From Limnohabitans sp. Rim8 (GTDB lineage: Bacteria > Pseudomonadota > Gammaproteobacteria > Burkholderiales > Burkholderiaceae_C): a DNA stretch of 43,893 nucleotides. The stretch is from assembly GCF_945901735.1 (NCBI RefSeq), contig NZ_CAMDLM010000031.1:1-43893 (forward strand). Direction: 5' to 3'. Made by a program: the position numbers and the translations under genes. Positions 26,492-37,300 of this stretch are shown in pieces. The stretch's first letter is position 1; each line of letters starts with the position of its first letter. The notes under the pieces are model-generated. The model made no database searches. It was not told the DNA's origin and was given only the letters and a program-made list of their open reading frames with translations.

Positions 26492-27754
26492 ATGGCTTTG
26501 ATCGTTCACAAATACGGCGGCACCTCGATGGGCTCCACCGAGCGCATCCGCAATGTCGCCAAGCGCGTGGCCAAATGGGCGCGCGCTGGCCACCAGATCG
26601 TGGTGGTCCCCAGCGCCATGAGCGGCGAGACCAACCGCCTGCTGGGTTTGGCCAAAGAACTGGCCCCCGCCAAACCCGGCCATGATTACAACCGCGAACT
26701 CGACATGCTGGCTTCGACCGGCGAGCAAGCTTCGTCGGCCCTGCTGGCCATTGCCCTGCAATCCGAAGGCCAGCCCTCGGTCAGCTACGCAGGCTGGCAA
26801 GTGCCCATCAAGACCAACAGCGCTTTCACCAAGGCACGCATCGAGTCGATCGATGACATGCGTGTGATGGGGGACTTGAACGCCGGCAAGGTGGTGATCA
26901 TCACCGGCTTTCAGGGCGTGGACGACAACGGCAACATCACCACGCTGGGTCGTGGTGGCTCTGACACTTCGGCCGTGGCCGTGGCCGCTGCCCTCAAAGC
27001 GGCCGAATGCCTGATCTTCACGGATGTGGACGGCGTCTACACCACCGACCCCCGCGTGGTGCCCGAAGCGCGCCGACTGCACACCGTGAGCTTTGAAGAA
27101 ATGCTCGAGATGGCGTCGCTTGGCTCCAAGGTCTTGCAAATCCGCTCGGTCGAATTTGCAGGCAAATACAAAGTGCCCATGCGCGTGCTGTCCAGCTTCA
27201 CGCCCTGGGACATCGACATCAACGAAGAAGCCGCATCCGGCACCCTGATCACTTTTGAGGAAGACGAACAAATGGAACAAGCCGTCGTTTCCGGCATCGC
27301 TTTTAACCGCGACGAAGCCAAAATCTCCGTGGTGGGCGTGCCCGACAAGCCGGGTATTGCGTACCAAATTTTGGGCGCTGTGGCCGATGCCAACATCGAA
27401 GTGGATGTGATCATCCAGAACCTGAGCAAAGACGGCAAGACCGACTTCAGCTTCACCGTGCACCGCAACGACTACGCCAAGACCATCGACCTGCTCAAGG
27501 AAAAAGTGCTGCCCTCATTGGGCGCAGCTGAAGTGTTGGGCGACGCCAAGATCTGCAAAGTCTCCATCGTGGGCATTGGCATGCGCAGCCATGTGGGCGT
27601 GGCCAGCAAGATGTTCAGAAGCCTGAGCGAAGAGGGCATCAACATCCAAATGATCTCGACTTCTGAAATCAAAACCTCGGTCGTGATCGACGAAAAATAC
27701 ATGGAACTGGCCGTACGCGCCCTGCACAAAGCCTTCGACCTTGACGAAGCCTGA
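26492..27754 (+). CDS. lysC: Aspartate kinase
   Basis: 420-residue monofunctional aspartokinase, first step to lysine, threonine, methionine and diaminopimelate. The N-terminal kinase domain has [27 protein letters not shown] and [12 protein letters not shown]. Two C-terminal ACT domains follow from about residue 265 ([39 protein letters not shown]) and give feedback control by lysine and/or threonine. The start is ATG 26492. A TACAAT at 26394 could be the -10 box but has no clear -35. Its 3' end carries the promoter of the following tRNA gene. Confidence 0.96.
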   Translation: MALIVHKYGGTSMGSTERIRNVAKRVAKWARAGHQIVVVPSAMSGETNRLLGLAKELAPAKPGHDYNRELDMLASTGEQASSALLAIALQSEGQPSVSYAGWQVPIKTNSAFTKARIESIDDMRVMGDLNAGKVVIITGFQGVDDNGNITTLGRGGSDTSAVAVAAALKAAECLIFTDVDGVYTTDPRVVPEARRLHTVSFEEMLEMASLGSKVLQIRSVEFAGKYKVPMRVLSSFTPWDIDINEEAASGTLITFEEDEQMEQAVVSGIAFNRDEAKISVVGVPDKPGIAYQILGAVADANIEVDVIIQNLSKDGKTDFSFTVHRNDYAKTIDLLKEKVLPSLGAAEVLGDAKICKVSIVGIGMRSHVGVASKMFRSLSEEGINIQMISTSEIKTSVVIDEKYMELAVRALHKAFDLDEA

Positions 27755-27762
27755 GTTATAAT
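27734..27762 (+). promoter_or_regulatory. Promoter of tRNA-Ser
   Basis: TATAAT (27757-27762) is a perfect -10 box, 10 bases before the tRNA 5' end. TTCGAC (27734-27739), 17 bp upstream, can serve as the -35. The -35 lies inside the lysC coding sequence and the -10 directly after its stop. Confidence 0.6.
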
Positions 27763-27772
27763 TTGACCCACT

Positions 27773-27865
27773 GGAAACGTGACCGAGTGGCCGAAGGTGC
27801 TCCCCTGCTAAGGGAGTATGGGGTGTAGAGCCTCATCGAGGGTTCGAATCCCTCCGTTTCCGCCA
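27773..27865 (+). tRNA. serX: tRNA-Ser(GCU)
   Basis: 93-nt class II tRNA. The acceptor stem GGAAACG pairs with CGTTTCC, then G and an encoded CCA. The anticodon arm is CTCCC-CTGCTAA-GGGAG with anticodon GCU (27807-27809), reading AGC/AGU. There is a long variable arm as in all tRNA-Ser, and the T loop GTTCGAATC is normal. Its 3' side is the left edge of the defence island; serine tRNA genes are frequent integration sites. The gene symbol is a convention and is tentative. Confidence 0.95.
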
Positions 27866-27874
27866 ATACAAAGA

Positions 27875-27902
27875 CCTCAAACCTGCTCAGCAGGCCTTGA
27901 GG
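27875..27902 (+). other. Long hairpin directly after tRNA-Ser
   Basis: CCTCAA (27875) and CCTGCT pair with AGCAGG and TTGAGG (ending 27902), giving a 12-bp stem with small bulges ten bases past the CCA end. It may help 3' processing of the tRNA precursor. It has no T-tract of its own. Confidence 0.45.
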
Positions 27903-27911
27903 CAGCCTCAG

Positions 27912-27935
27912 GCCCCGCACCACGCGGGGCTTTTT
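27912..27935 (+). terminator. Intrinsic terminator of tRNA-Ser
   Basis: GCCCCGC (27912-27918), a 5-nt loop, GCGGGGC (27924-27930), then TTTTT. A strong rho-independent terminator for the lysC/tRNA-Ser transcript. The 198 bp from here to drmC hold no gene I can support. Confidence 0.85.
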
Positions 27936-28133
27936 GCTTTGGGCTCCTGACTGCGACCTGCTGCAGCGGCCCGAGAAAGGCGTCTCAACCCCCTTTTGTC
28001 TCAAAACCTCATGACTTTTTCGGACTTGGTTCCGAGCCGTGGATTTGCGGTTGAAGGCAAAACAGGCTTTGAACCAAGCTGAATGAAAGTTGGTGGCTCG
28101 GTGTGGGACCAGTGACTGGGCAATTGAGTATCG

Positions 28134-28931
28134 TCATACAGGGCCAGATAAACGGCTAAGTGTTCCGTCTGTAATCAGGGCATCGAGGTATGTATTTATC
28201 GAACTCAAGAAGTCCGCGTTATTGATCAGCACGCCAACCTCCAAGTTACGATTGAAAGCGTCGTCTGTTAGGTTGGCACTTGATATCAAAGTGGTGTCAT
28301 CAATAACCGCCACTTTTGCGTGGAGTTTTCCGGGCCGACCGGCCTGGTTTCGCTCCCGTTTTTCGACTGGCCAGTGATAGACGTTGACCGCTTTTATGAG
28401 TGTTGAAGGGAAGGCTTTCATCGCATCAAAGCTCAGTTGGCCCTCGGAAGACTCCTCAAATTCAAGGATCAATCGAATTTGTACGCCACGCTGCGCTGCC
28501 TTCCAAAGCTCATCGGTCAAGCGCTTTATCTTTGCCGCGGCAAAGGTGATGAGCAGGATTTCTTGCTTGGCGTTCGCAATAAGGTCGTACAGCGCCTGGT
28601 CAATACGGCGCGCAGGTACTTTGTTGGCTGGTGTTGGTCCAGCCCACAACAATTCAATGTGCTGCTGAGCGCGCAAGCGATGAAAAGAGCTGGATGCAGT
28701 TTGAATTGCCCAGCTCAAAGCCTCCCACGACATTTGACTGGATGCTGAGCGCACCGCCGAGGCCATAAGGAACGATACGTCTGCGTTAGCTGTAGCTGGC
28801 AATCGCTGGAGAACAAATTCCGGATTGGCATCGGCTGGCAGACTACGAAGAGTTTCGCATGCTGATATCAGCCAAGCTGTAGGTGCCTTGCGAATTAATT
28901 GTTCGACTGTGGTCAAGAAATCGTCGAACAT
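28134..28931 (-). CDS. drmC: DISARM protein DrmC (phospholipase D-like)
   Basis: 265-residue protein of the PLD/nuclease superfamily. One HKD motif is clear: HAKVAVID with His204, Lys206 and Asp211, followed by TLISSANLTDDAFNRNLEVG. The equivalent N-terminal position (ANAKQEILLITFAAA) lacks a second HKD, so an active site would form in a dimer, as in Nuc-type enzymes. N-terminal about 100 residues are helical and specific to the family. In published DISARM work drmC was the gene least needed for protection. The start is ATG 28931, 5 bp after the drmB stop; last gene of the operon. No terminator was recognised after it. Confidence 0.85.
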   Translation of the reverse strand: MFDDFLTTVEQLIRKAPTAWLISACETLRSLPADANPEFVLQRLPATANADVSFLMASAVRSASSQMSWEALSWAIQTASSSFHRLRAQQHIELLWAGPTPANKVPARRIDQALYDLIANAKQEILLITFAAAKIKRLTDELWKAAQRGVQIRLILEFEESSEGQLSFDAMKAFPSTLIKAVNVYHWPVEKRERNQAGRPGKLHAKVAVIDDTTLISSANLTDDAFNRNLEVGVLINNADFLSSINTYLDALITDGTLSRLSGPV

Positions 28932-28936
28932 CAGTA

Positions 28937-30775
28937 TCAATCGAAGAACGCAGTACCGCGAGCAGAGAATGTATTCACCAGGACAGACCGGTCTAGGTAT
29001 CGATTGCCACGCTCGCAAGACGTTTCGGGTGCGAACTGGCAGGCATGGCAGCAGGCACCCTGTATGCCGCGGCCAAGCGTATCAGGGCGATGCTCTGAAC
29101 ACAGCGGATCGGATGCGCAGAGGCGCATGCTTTCTAACCCTTGTAGCATGTGCCTGCCCAACGACAGAGGATCGCCAAGCTCAACCAAACCACCCAAAGT
29201 CCCTTCGCTGTCTGGCGCGGCCGTGTAAATCAGGATGCCCGCCATTGGACCACCTTCTTCACCCGGTAGTCGAGAGTACAAGCGTTCCCGCACACTGGCG
29301 GATGTGTACCCACAGTCCAGCACGATTTGCCGCATCAGCGTATGCGCGAGCGAATGCAACAGAACCAACCTAATTCCTGGAAATCCTTCTTCCAAAGGTT
29401 GTAGTTTGCGCAGTTTTCGCCACGCCTTGTGTGACTCAAGAAACTCATGCTCAAGCTGCTGAACTTCTGGCTTCTCTTGCCAGGCTAACAACACTTCTTC
29501 TCGAATGCGCAAAAAGATACCCTCGCCCCGAACCTCAGACGCAGGGAGCCATTTGGGATTTTCGCGGCTGAGCTTGGTTAGCCGACCATCCATGGTGACA
29601 GTCGCTTCTGCAAAATCTGCGTTCGATTCAATACGGGTGAAGCCAAGCAGTGCACGTACCTCCCGGATGCGTTCAACCAAAACGGTATCTTCAAAGAAGG
29701 CCTCAAATCCTTTTGGGGGCGCAACTCGGGTGAGTTTGAAATCGCGATTTTCCGCGGCGGAATCAGGCTTTGAAAAAACCTGCCACTCCGGAAGTTTCAG
29801 ATCTTCGGGTGGGGCATTGCCGCCCTGAATGCCAGAGCGTTTGAGTTCGATTGCAGTCCAAATTTCTTCATCGCTAAATTCAGAAAACAACGGAATTAAG
29901 GACTGGTAGTTCTGCTGCTCCTCACGGTAGAAACCCAATTTAGAGATGCTTGTGGCATTGGTCAGCTTGGACCACTGCTCTTCAACCAACTTTCCAATTT
30001 TATCGACAGCACGCGGGATGGATAACGCTGAAAAGGCGGTGGGAAACCAGCTGTTGGATGAGCCAAGCAAAATTGCCTTTGCCGGATCGGTACATCCTTG
30101 TTCAATTAGGCGTAGATGCGGATGATGCCCCGTGCAAGCAAATGGTGAATCTGGATCAAATGCATCTGCCATGCGTCGTTCAGCACCACATCCACAACTA
30201 ACAATAATGTCAGAAGCATCACCGGACGCGCCAAATTCGCGCATAGTCATCTGAGAACCTTGGCACGGAACATTACCCTTGTGAACAAAGGCACGCCATG
30301 GAAAGTCTGATAAGTGCCCTTCGCGGCACGCCACTAAAAAGCGAACTGACATAGCCGAGGGGGCTCGCCCACCCTGGCTCTTGAGGCATCCCTGATGGAC
30401 ATAGGCGGTCTTGTCAGGTCGATAGGGGTCTTGAACCAGCTTGAAAACACCGGATTCCACAGAGGACAGCGTGTCGCAAAGGGAGCAGCGCATCCACCGA
30501 GGAAAAGGGACTACGGGCACGCCTACTGCTGGGGCCGCAGGGTCACGCTCCATACTTTCTAGCTTGATTGGCGGCAAATAAAGTTTACCCATCTGCGCGC
30601 CAAGACGCTTCTGAATGGCTGCTACAAGACGGTCTTCATCGACCTCCTTGCAGTAGCTGGTATCCCAATCGTCCAGACCCATGACCAAGGCTGAGATATT
30701 TGGTAAATCAACCAACGATCCGATACCAAAGGTGAAAATCAGTTGGCTAGGGCGGAGTTCTCCGAGTTCGTTCAT
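28937..30775 (-). CDS. drmB: DISARM protein DrmB (DUF1998)
   Basis: 612-residue protein, partner of DrmA in the core DISARM complex that loads on phage DNA. The N-terminus LRPSQLIFTFGIGSLVDLP is typical. Cys pairs suggest zinc sites: CSLC (97/100), then Cys130, Cys150, Cys171, CGC (194/196) and Cys214. The C-terminal DUF1998 domain has LVLLHSLAHTLMRQIVLDCG and ends with a Cys-rich knuckle (CASDPLC, CCHACQF, SCERGNRYLDR). The start ATG 30775 follows GAGG, which overlaps the drmA stop, so it is coupled to drmA. Confidence 0.92.
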   Translation of the reverse strand: MNELGELRPSQLIFTFGIGSLVDLPNISALVMGLDDWDTSYCKEVDEDRLVAAIQKRLGAQMGKLYLPPIKLESMERDPAAPAVGVPVVPFPRWMRCSLCDTLSSVESGVFKLVQDPYRPDKTAYVHQGCLKSQGGRAPSAMSVRFLVACREGHLSDFPWRAFVHKGNVPCQGSQMTMREFGASGDASDIIVSCGCGAERRMADAFDPDSPFACTGHHPHLRLIEQGCTDPAKAILLGSSNSWFPTAFSALSIPRAVDKIGKLVEEQWSKLTNATSISKLGFYREEQQNYQSLIPLFSEFSDEEIWTAIELKRSGIQGGNAPPEDLKLPEWQVFSKPDSAAENRDFKLTRVAPPKGFEAFFEDTVLVERIREVRALLGFTRIESNADFAEATVTMDGRLTKLSRENPKWLPASEVRGEGIFLRIREEVLLAWQEKPEVQQLEHEFLESHKAWRKLRKLQPLEEGFPGIRLVLLHSLAHTLMRQIVLDCGYTSASVRERLYSRLPGEEGGPMAGILIYTAAPDSEGTLGGLVELGDPLSLGRHMLQGLESMRLCASDPLCSEHRPDTLGRGIQGACCHACQFAPETSCERGNRYLDRSVLVNTFSARGTAFFD

Positions 30776-30785
30776 ATTCTTTTCC

Positions 30786-33700
30786 TCAATCGGTCCGCAA
30801 ACCAGTGGACCTCTGGTCTAGCACTAAGTCAACCGTGCCTTCAACATCGCGCAACGAGTTAAGACAGGTAAACATTTCCCAATCCTTGTCGCTAGCATCT
30901 TCCAGCAAGCCAACTGTGGCACCACCTTCAGACCGGTAACCTAACTTGTGATCAGTCTGTTTATGCACCCGACTGAGCCATGCATCACGCCTGCGATCCA
31001 GCATGTCTTTTATGCGTACAGCAACCGCGGGATCATGGGTGGCATTGGCCCCACGTTTACTAAGCACATCGAACACTTGTGCCCAGATGGGGTCAGTGTC
31101 TGTGACTTCTCCGGCCTTCATGTTGGCATTGAGGTGGTCATCTGCCAAGCGCATTAGCCCCACCATGACACCAGTTAAGCCGCGGTCTAACGCCCGTGCT
31201 GAGAAGGGAGTGACAGAAAGGGCTTCTACGTGTTTATAAAAAGTCTCGTGATAGTGCTCAAAGCGCTCATAGTGAGACAGATCGCGAGGTCGAGCCCAGT
31301 TGAATACCGTACTCACAAAGCCAGGCCCATCATTGGAGCGGCCAACACGGCTGGTCGCCTGGATGTATTCAGATGTGTTTTTGGGCTGACCAGCGACCAG
31401 CATCAAACCTAATCGCTCAATATCAACGCCAACAGAAATCATATTGGTGGCTAGCACGACGTCATAGGGCACTGATGAAGTCATTGGCGTACCTGCCTTG
31501 CGCTCAGCAGCCCTTTGAGCCTCTAGCGTCTTGTCAAAGGTTGCCTCTAGCCGTTCAAGTATTTTTGGGATATCAATGCCGGATTTACGGGAAGTCAATT
31601 CTTCTACCGCACCCATTCGAATCCGTCGCTTGGCCAGACCACGTTGATCAGCATCACGAAGACGTGCCCGAATATCGTCACCAACCAGTCGCCGCGTACC
31701 CGCAAGCTCACGGATCGAGTTGAAGTACCCGGTAAGAGTCATCCACGGATCAGCTAGGCGGTCGTACTTTTCAAATAGAACCTGAGAGGAAGCCATGTGC
31801 GCAACATAGCTTCGAATCAAAGCCACTGGATAACGACGGCCGAAGGCGCTGATACCGATGTAGCGCCTGCCAGGGTATTCAGCTCCCGTAGGTCGCTGAA
31901 TGGCGAAGAAGCTGTCGCGAATGCTGGTACCTTGTGGCGGAAACACTTCCAGCTTGCGCACAAATAGATTTTGAACCTGGTCGGGGGCGCGACGAATCGT
32001 TGCCGTAGATGCCACAACTTTGGGGCGTACCTTCTTGCCATCGACCACCCACGAGCAGAGTTCATCTACCGCTGCTTCATACAGACCCACCATCGAGCCA
32101 AGTGGGCCGCTTATCAAGTGCAGTTCATCCTGAATGATCAAATCAGGCGGCCTTAGGAACGCGTGTGCTCTATTGATGACGCGGGGCAGACCATTGCGTG
32201 ACGGATGAGACTGAGCGTCATCAACCTCGGGCGATAGAAAGCCATGTCGATCGCATACCGCATTAACCTTGCCAAACAACATTTGTGTTTGGCCCTTCCA
32301 GGGCATCTGCGCAAATTTATCCACCGTCGCTATCAGCAGGGATGGGGGCCGACGATAGATTTCTTCGTCCACCACCATCACCGGCAAGCCCTCTTTGGGC
32401 GCTTGTTTTGCTGTGAATTCGCAGCGGCCCAGACTGTCACCACAGTACGTCACGCAGCGACCAATATCACTAGGCGCTTCATAGACATGAAGGTGTTGCT
32501 CCCTGATCGAACTGCCACACCAGGGGCAGGACGTAATTTGATGCGGCGTGCCAGATGCTGATGGGCGGCCACCTACATTGTGTTGGCGCAACGAGTTGGC
32601 AGCCGATGCCAGCGTATTCGGGGTGGTTTTGTTACCAACCCACAGCCCCAAGCGGAAAGGAGTATCACCCCATTTAGCGACATCAACACGACGTATCGTT
32701 TCACAGGCGCACATCAAGGCAGCAGCACGCTGGAATTGTTGCAAGGTCAACAAGCGTAGGGTATAGCGCATCAGGACCGCAATTCCATGCTCACCGCTTC
32801 GGCCTTCAATCACCCCTTGAAGCCGACGCAAGGCAAGGGTGTAAGCGGTCAAGCCTAAATAAGCTTCAGTTTTACCGCCACCGGTGGCAAACCAGAGCAG
32901 GTCAGCAACGGCATCGGTTTCATGACTTCGATCGGGATGGTGCAGGTCGGTAAGGCTCGGCAGGTTGAGCAACACAAACGCCATCTGGAAAAGACGCCAG
33001 CTACGGTTCTCAGGCTGGTCGAGCGAACTCGTGCCATCTTCAATGGTTAACGCATTCTTGCGAACTTTACGGGCAAAGATGGAGTGAATACGCTGCTGCC
33101 ACATGGCGCGATTGGCAAATCGGAAAGCCTCCTCCGCTAGCGAATTTGACTCAATCAGGTTCACCCCTGCATTGATTCGCTCCAATGCCCGGCGGCAGCT
33201 CTTGACGGATCGTTGTGCCGCTTCTTCATGTCCTTGCAATCGCTCTTTGGGCAATTGCAGCTTGACTTCTTCAACGTTGATCCAGACTCGATAAGCCGTC
33301 TCGATATGGCGAAGGCTGGCAATCAAACCTTCCTTGGGTAGTTCGCTCAAGGCCTTCATGTCCATGGTCAGACCAGCAAGGTTTTCGTCATCTTTGACAG
33401 AACGTGGAGTTTGCTGGGGAACTTCAAACATTGGCACCCATTCGGTTTCCACCATCACGGCACGCTCAGCAAGGGGCTCCGGTAATGTCGAATGAATTGA
33501 AATCCCGTGCCCAACTGCAAACTCGCGTTGGTGGCGATAGAGCATTTCAAGCGTTTCTGTCTCTTCACGTGTCAACGGATCCATGCGTGAAAGGTCCACC
33601 TTGGAGTTCTTGCGCTGAACGAAGATAGGCACGTTATCAGCACCATGCACGCGCAGTTTTGGCTGGAACAACCAGACCTCGTCTTTGGGCTCGTTTCGGC

Positions 33701-34319
33701 CTTTACGCTCTTCCTGCAGGTTGACCATGAACAGCGTTGCCACCCAACCATCAGCAGTCAGACGCATGCGCCCTTGCATCACAACCAGCGGATGGTCAGG
33801 GTGCAGGGTCACAGGCGCGATAACACCATCTTTCAGTTTGAGCGTCATTGCTGGTGCTACGACTGGTGACCGCTTCCAGACTCTGGCGGGATTCCCGTCC
33901 TTTTTGAGTTGAGCTTCACTTGATACCTTGAGGTATTGCCCCCATTCGGCCTCAACCACAATTTCTTGTATGTCCGTGGCAACTACAAAGCTCAGACCCA
34001 TTGATGACGGGAAATAGGTGCTGCCAGCAGGAACGCCCGAATCAGTTGGGCCTTCTTCACCGTCATCACCATCGCCAGTTGCTAGTTCGTCTAATTCTCC
34101 ACCGTCAACTTCCTTGTCTTTCGGTGCAAGCATGCCTACCAGATAACGCTGGTAGGCATGGTCTTCGTATTGATTCAGTTCTTCACTAGGGCCACCAGCT
34201 GGGCCAAGCAGGTCACGGACGACCATATCGGTGAGCTCATCTCGGATGGCGGACGGAGTGGCTGTTGCCAGCGCAGGGGCTGCAATGGACGTTGTTGCGT
34301 GCGAATTGGATGTGGTCAT
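30786..34319 (-). CDS. drmA: DISARM protein DrmA (SF2-type helicase)
   Basis: 1177-residue helicase, the other core DISARM component. Walker A is ATGGGKTE (478-485), the DExH-like box IIQDELHLISG (about 728-738), motif III ASTATIRR, and motifs V-VI TNMISVGVDIERLGL and QATSRVGRS (about 958-995). Between motifs Ia and II lies an inserted zinc-finger-like set: CPWC (598/601), then Cys622, Cys626 and Cys633. The N-terminal 470 residues are DrmA-specific, with an acidic patch GDGDDGEEG. In the known complex DrmA binds single-stranded DNA with DrmB and is activated by DNA ends. The ATG at 34319 has AGGGAA upstream, 13 bp after the drmMI stop. Confidence 0.93.
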   Translation of the reverse strand: MTTSNSHATTSIAAPALATATPSAIRDELTDMVVRDLLGPAGGPSEELNQYEDHAYQRYLVGMLAPKDKEVDGGELDELATGDGDDGEEGPTDSGVPAGSTYFPSSMGLSFVVATDIQEIVVEAEWGQYLKVSSEAQLKKDGNPARVWKRSPVVAPAMTLKLKDGVIAPVTLHPDHPLVVMQGRMRLTADGWVATLFMVNLQEERKGRNEPKDEVWLFQPKLRVHGADNVPIFVQRKNSKVDLSRMDPLTREETETLEMLYRHQREFAVGHGISIHSTLPEPLAERAVMVETEWVPMFEVPQQTPRSVKDDENLAGLTMDMKALSELPKEGLIASLRHIETAYRVWINVEEVKLQLPKERLQGHEEAAQRSVKSCRRALERINAGVNLIESNSLAEEAFRFANRAMWQQRIHSIFARKVRKNALTIEDGTSSLDQPENRSWRLFQMAFVLLNLPSLTDLHHPDRSHETDAVADLLWFATGGGKTEAYLGLTAYTLALRRLQGVIEGRSGEHGIAVLMRYTLRLLTLQQFQRAAALMCACETIRRVDVAKWGDTPFRLGLWVGNKTTPNTLASAANSLRQHNVGGRPSASGTPHQITSCPWCGSSIREQHLHVYEAPSDIGRCVTYCGDSLGRCEFTAKQAPKEGLPVMVVDEEIYRRPPSLLIATVDKFAQMPWKGQTQMLFGKVNAVCDRHGFLSPEVDDAQSHPSRNGLPRVINRAHAFLRPPDLIIQDELHLISGPLGSMVGLYEAAVDELCSWVVDGKKVRPKVVASTATIRRAPDQVQNLFVRKLEVFPPQGTSIRDSFFAIQRPTGAEYPGRRYIGISAFGRRYPVALIRSYVAHMASSQVLFEKYDRLADPWMTLTGYFNSIRELAGTRRLVGDDIRARLRDADQRGLAKRRIRMGAVEELTSRKSGIDIPKILERLEATFDKTLEAQRAAERKAGTPMTSSVPYDVVLATNMISVGVDIERLGLMLVAGQPKNTSEYIQATSRVGRSNDGPGFVSTVFNWARPRDLSHYERFEHYHETFYKHVEALSVTPFSARALDRGLTGVMVGLMRLADDHLNANMKAGEVTDTDPIWAQVFDVLSKRGANATHDPAVAVRIKDMLDRRRDAWLSRVHKQTDHKLGYRSEGGATVGLLEDASDKDWEMFTCLNSLRDVEGTVDLVLDQRSTGLRTD

Positions 34320-34332
34320 TGATGATTCCCTG

Positions 34333-37300
34333 TCACAAGTCCATCGTGATTTGGCCGCTAGCGTCTTTCAACTTACGACCGCGTTTGGCAGATATATATT
34401 CCGACTGCACTACCTGCTCGTTTTTTTCGGCAGCGTAGCGTTGATGGTTCAGATCAAGCAGTCGGTCGAGGATTTCCCGTCGGGCGTCTTCGGAAATCGT
34501 GTATCGCACTCCATGTTTCGTATCATAGAAATTATGGCCAAGGATAATGTCACCCCATCCATATGCATCCATCACACTAAAATCCATTTGGGATTGTAAA
34601 TTTCTCAGCTCTACTAATCTTTTATCGAAGTCATTAGAGTTATGGAATTTTCGATAAAAATTGGTTAGTCCCGACTGAAATTCATCAAGAAATTCCTGTC
34701 TACCTGCATGAAAAACTTTACCGATATCATTCATAGACATTAGTGATCCTACGGGGAGAGGAAAGGTTTCAAAGCAATCTGTCGGAATATATCTAGGTGC
34801 AGATCCAAGTGTTGACGAAAATCGCGCAGTCCAAGCCTCGTGAATACTGGATTGAAGGATAGAGAAATCTGACCATAGACTTTTCTTAAAAATTACAACA
34901 CCATCTGTATGAATCCAATTAGATGGCACAAATCTAATGCCGTGATATGAAGAAACTCTGGTTTTTACTAACCAGTTAGATTCAGTCGTTTTGTCTTTGT
35001 AAAGCTCATTTCGAGAGTGCCAAAACTTCCACCACTCATTAACCATGCGCGGATATTTCTCTTTATTTTTCTTTTGCCTCTCAGGAAATACAACATTTTT
35101 TAAATAGTTAAATGGTTCAGTATATTGTTCTGCTTCGCTATGATTCATTTCCCCAAAACTTATAATCCAACTAGGCGCAGCTTGTAAATTGTTAGCTCCA
35201 ATATCCTCACCTCTTATAAATGGAAATAATATATTCTTGTTTTTTATATTGTTCTTAATCCACTCTTGAGCCTGAATTTCTGAAACAATGAATCCATCAG
35301 TTCCTCCAAGATGAACACCTATGAAGCATATGCGATCATTTTCATGGAGTATTTTGGGTAAGCTATTTCTAGACCCAGTAAGCAAACTATCAATATTTTC
35401 AACTAAAGCATCGTTTAGGTATCGAGTACCTTTCCAACCGGGATCACTAAATACAACAACTACTACTTCGAGCTGAGCTTGCCCAGGCCACTTAAGACCA
35501 GTTTTTGCATATGAAATACTTCTTTTGGATGAAATAACTTCAATAGTCCCTCGGCGGGAAGCGCCTTGGGTAATTGTGTTTGTTCCAATCAAACCGATAG
35601 ACCCATTGATGCCAGTGAGTACATCAGCCCGTCTGAAGAAATGGCAGCAAAAGTCAGTTTTTTTGGTCAGTAAGCTATGAAGGGTAACCAGGTAACTCGC
35701 GTATTCATCCCCAAATACTTCAACGGCACGAGATCCACCAAGAAAAGGGGGGTTTCCAATAAATGCATTAAACCCTCCTACTGACGAAATTTCTGGAAAC
35801 ATTAATGCCCAGTGAAAGCAGCGCTTTTGACCTATTTCAAGGCGGGCATAGTCTTTTAATTCATGTGTCCCTTTGACCCAGTGCTCTATCATGAGTTCGG
35901 ATGTTTTCTCCCTTAAAGCCTCATAAGCTTTTCCTTGCAACCCTTGCAATTCAACAGCCATGAGAATGTCTGCTGCTGCATTCAGTTTAGTCACCGCATC
36001 CTCAGCCTCGGCAAACAACACGGCTTTAGCTGCAATTTGCTCTGGGGTATCCGAGGGCATACACCCCAAAGCCTCCCGTTTCTTCTTTGCTTCGTCGATA
36101 TGCCGCCTAAGATGCAATGAGCTAAAAGTTTGCTGCTTGACGCCACCCGGACGAAGGCTGAAATTCTCTAGTTGCTCAAACGAAGTTATTCCTAGAAGCG
36201 AATCGCCGCATTTGAAGGCGTGATCTAAAAAGGTGAAAGGCCGATGGGCATCGACGGTGATCAGCCACAGCGACAACTTGGCCATTTCCACTGCCATTGG
36301 ATTAATGTCAACACCGTATAGGCAGCGGTCAGCTACCACACGCCGCGCAACAGCGATGCGTTCTGCTGCTTCAGTAGGTACCAATCGTTCACTGGGTGAA
36401 CCTTCAGAAAATTTTCCATCCGGCGTTATAAGCACCTGACCAGGATGCAACTTCTCTTCGCCTTCCCAGGCTTCAACCAGCCGTTCTGCCATATAACGGC
36501 ACACCTGCACAAGAAAAGCGCCTGAACCCATCGCCATGTCACAGACCTTAAGGTCAAGAATATCCTTGGGAGACTTGAGCGTCCATCGCTCGCGTGGCCA
36601 GCCATCCGCTGGGCCTTGATAGACCAGTGGCTCCAGCGTGTGCTGGACGATAGGTTCGGTAAGGGTTGGTGGCGTGTAATGGGTACCAGAACTGCGCCGG
36701 TCGGTGCCTGCGGTGACGTAGACACTTCCAGTTAGCACTACCAAGGGGCGCTCAAACGAATCTTCGCGAATCAGCCGGGCAAAGGGCGACAGTCGGTTTA
36801 GCAAGGCATGGTCGTAACCGCAGGCGACCAATATCTTGTGCTCATCTAGCAGACTGCCATCGTCGAGTGTTTTGCGTATCGCAGATAGTGAGCGACCAGT
36901 AATGTCCTTGAGAAATTCGACGAGCTTGTCCTGACCTTGGGCCAACAAGGACTCTAGTTTTGACAGTGGAATTTCAGCTTCTTTGTTGCGCGGGCCTTTG
37001 ATGCCGAGCACCGGCTCTGCGGCGAGAACACACGTGTGGTCAAGCAAGCCCTCATAAACGTGACCAATCTGTTCAACACCGAGGGCGCGAAAGGAAACCC
37101 GCCGTGTCTCAGCTACGCCACCAGCGCTGGGTTTGATACGCAAGCGTTGCAAAGAGTTGAGCAGATGCAGCACCACTCGGTTATTTACGCTTAACGGTTC
37201 GGCAGCCGTCTCGCGCCAAAGGCTACCAGCCGTACGGCCTTCAAGGAAAGGATAGCGGTCTGGGTCAAACAACGATCCGCCATAGGCTTGCATCAGCAGA

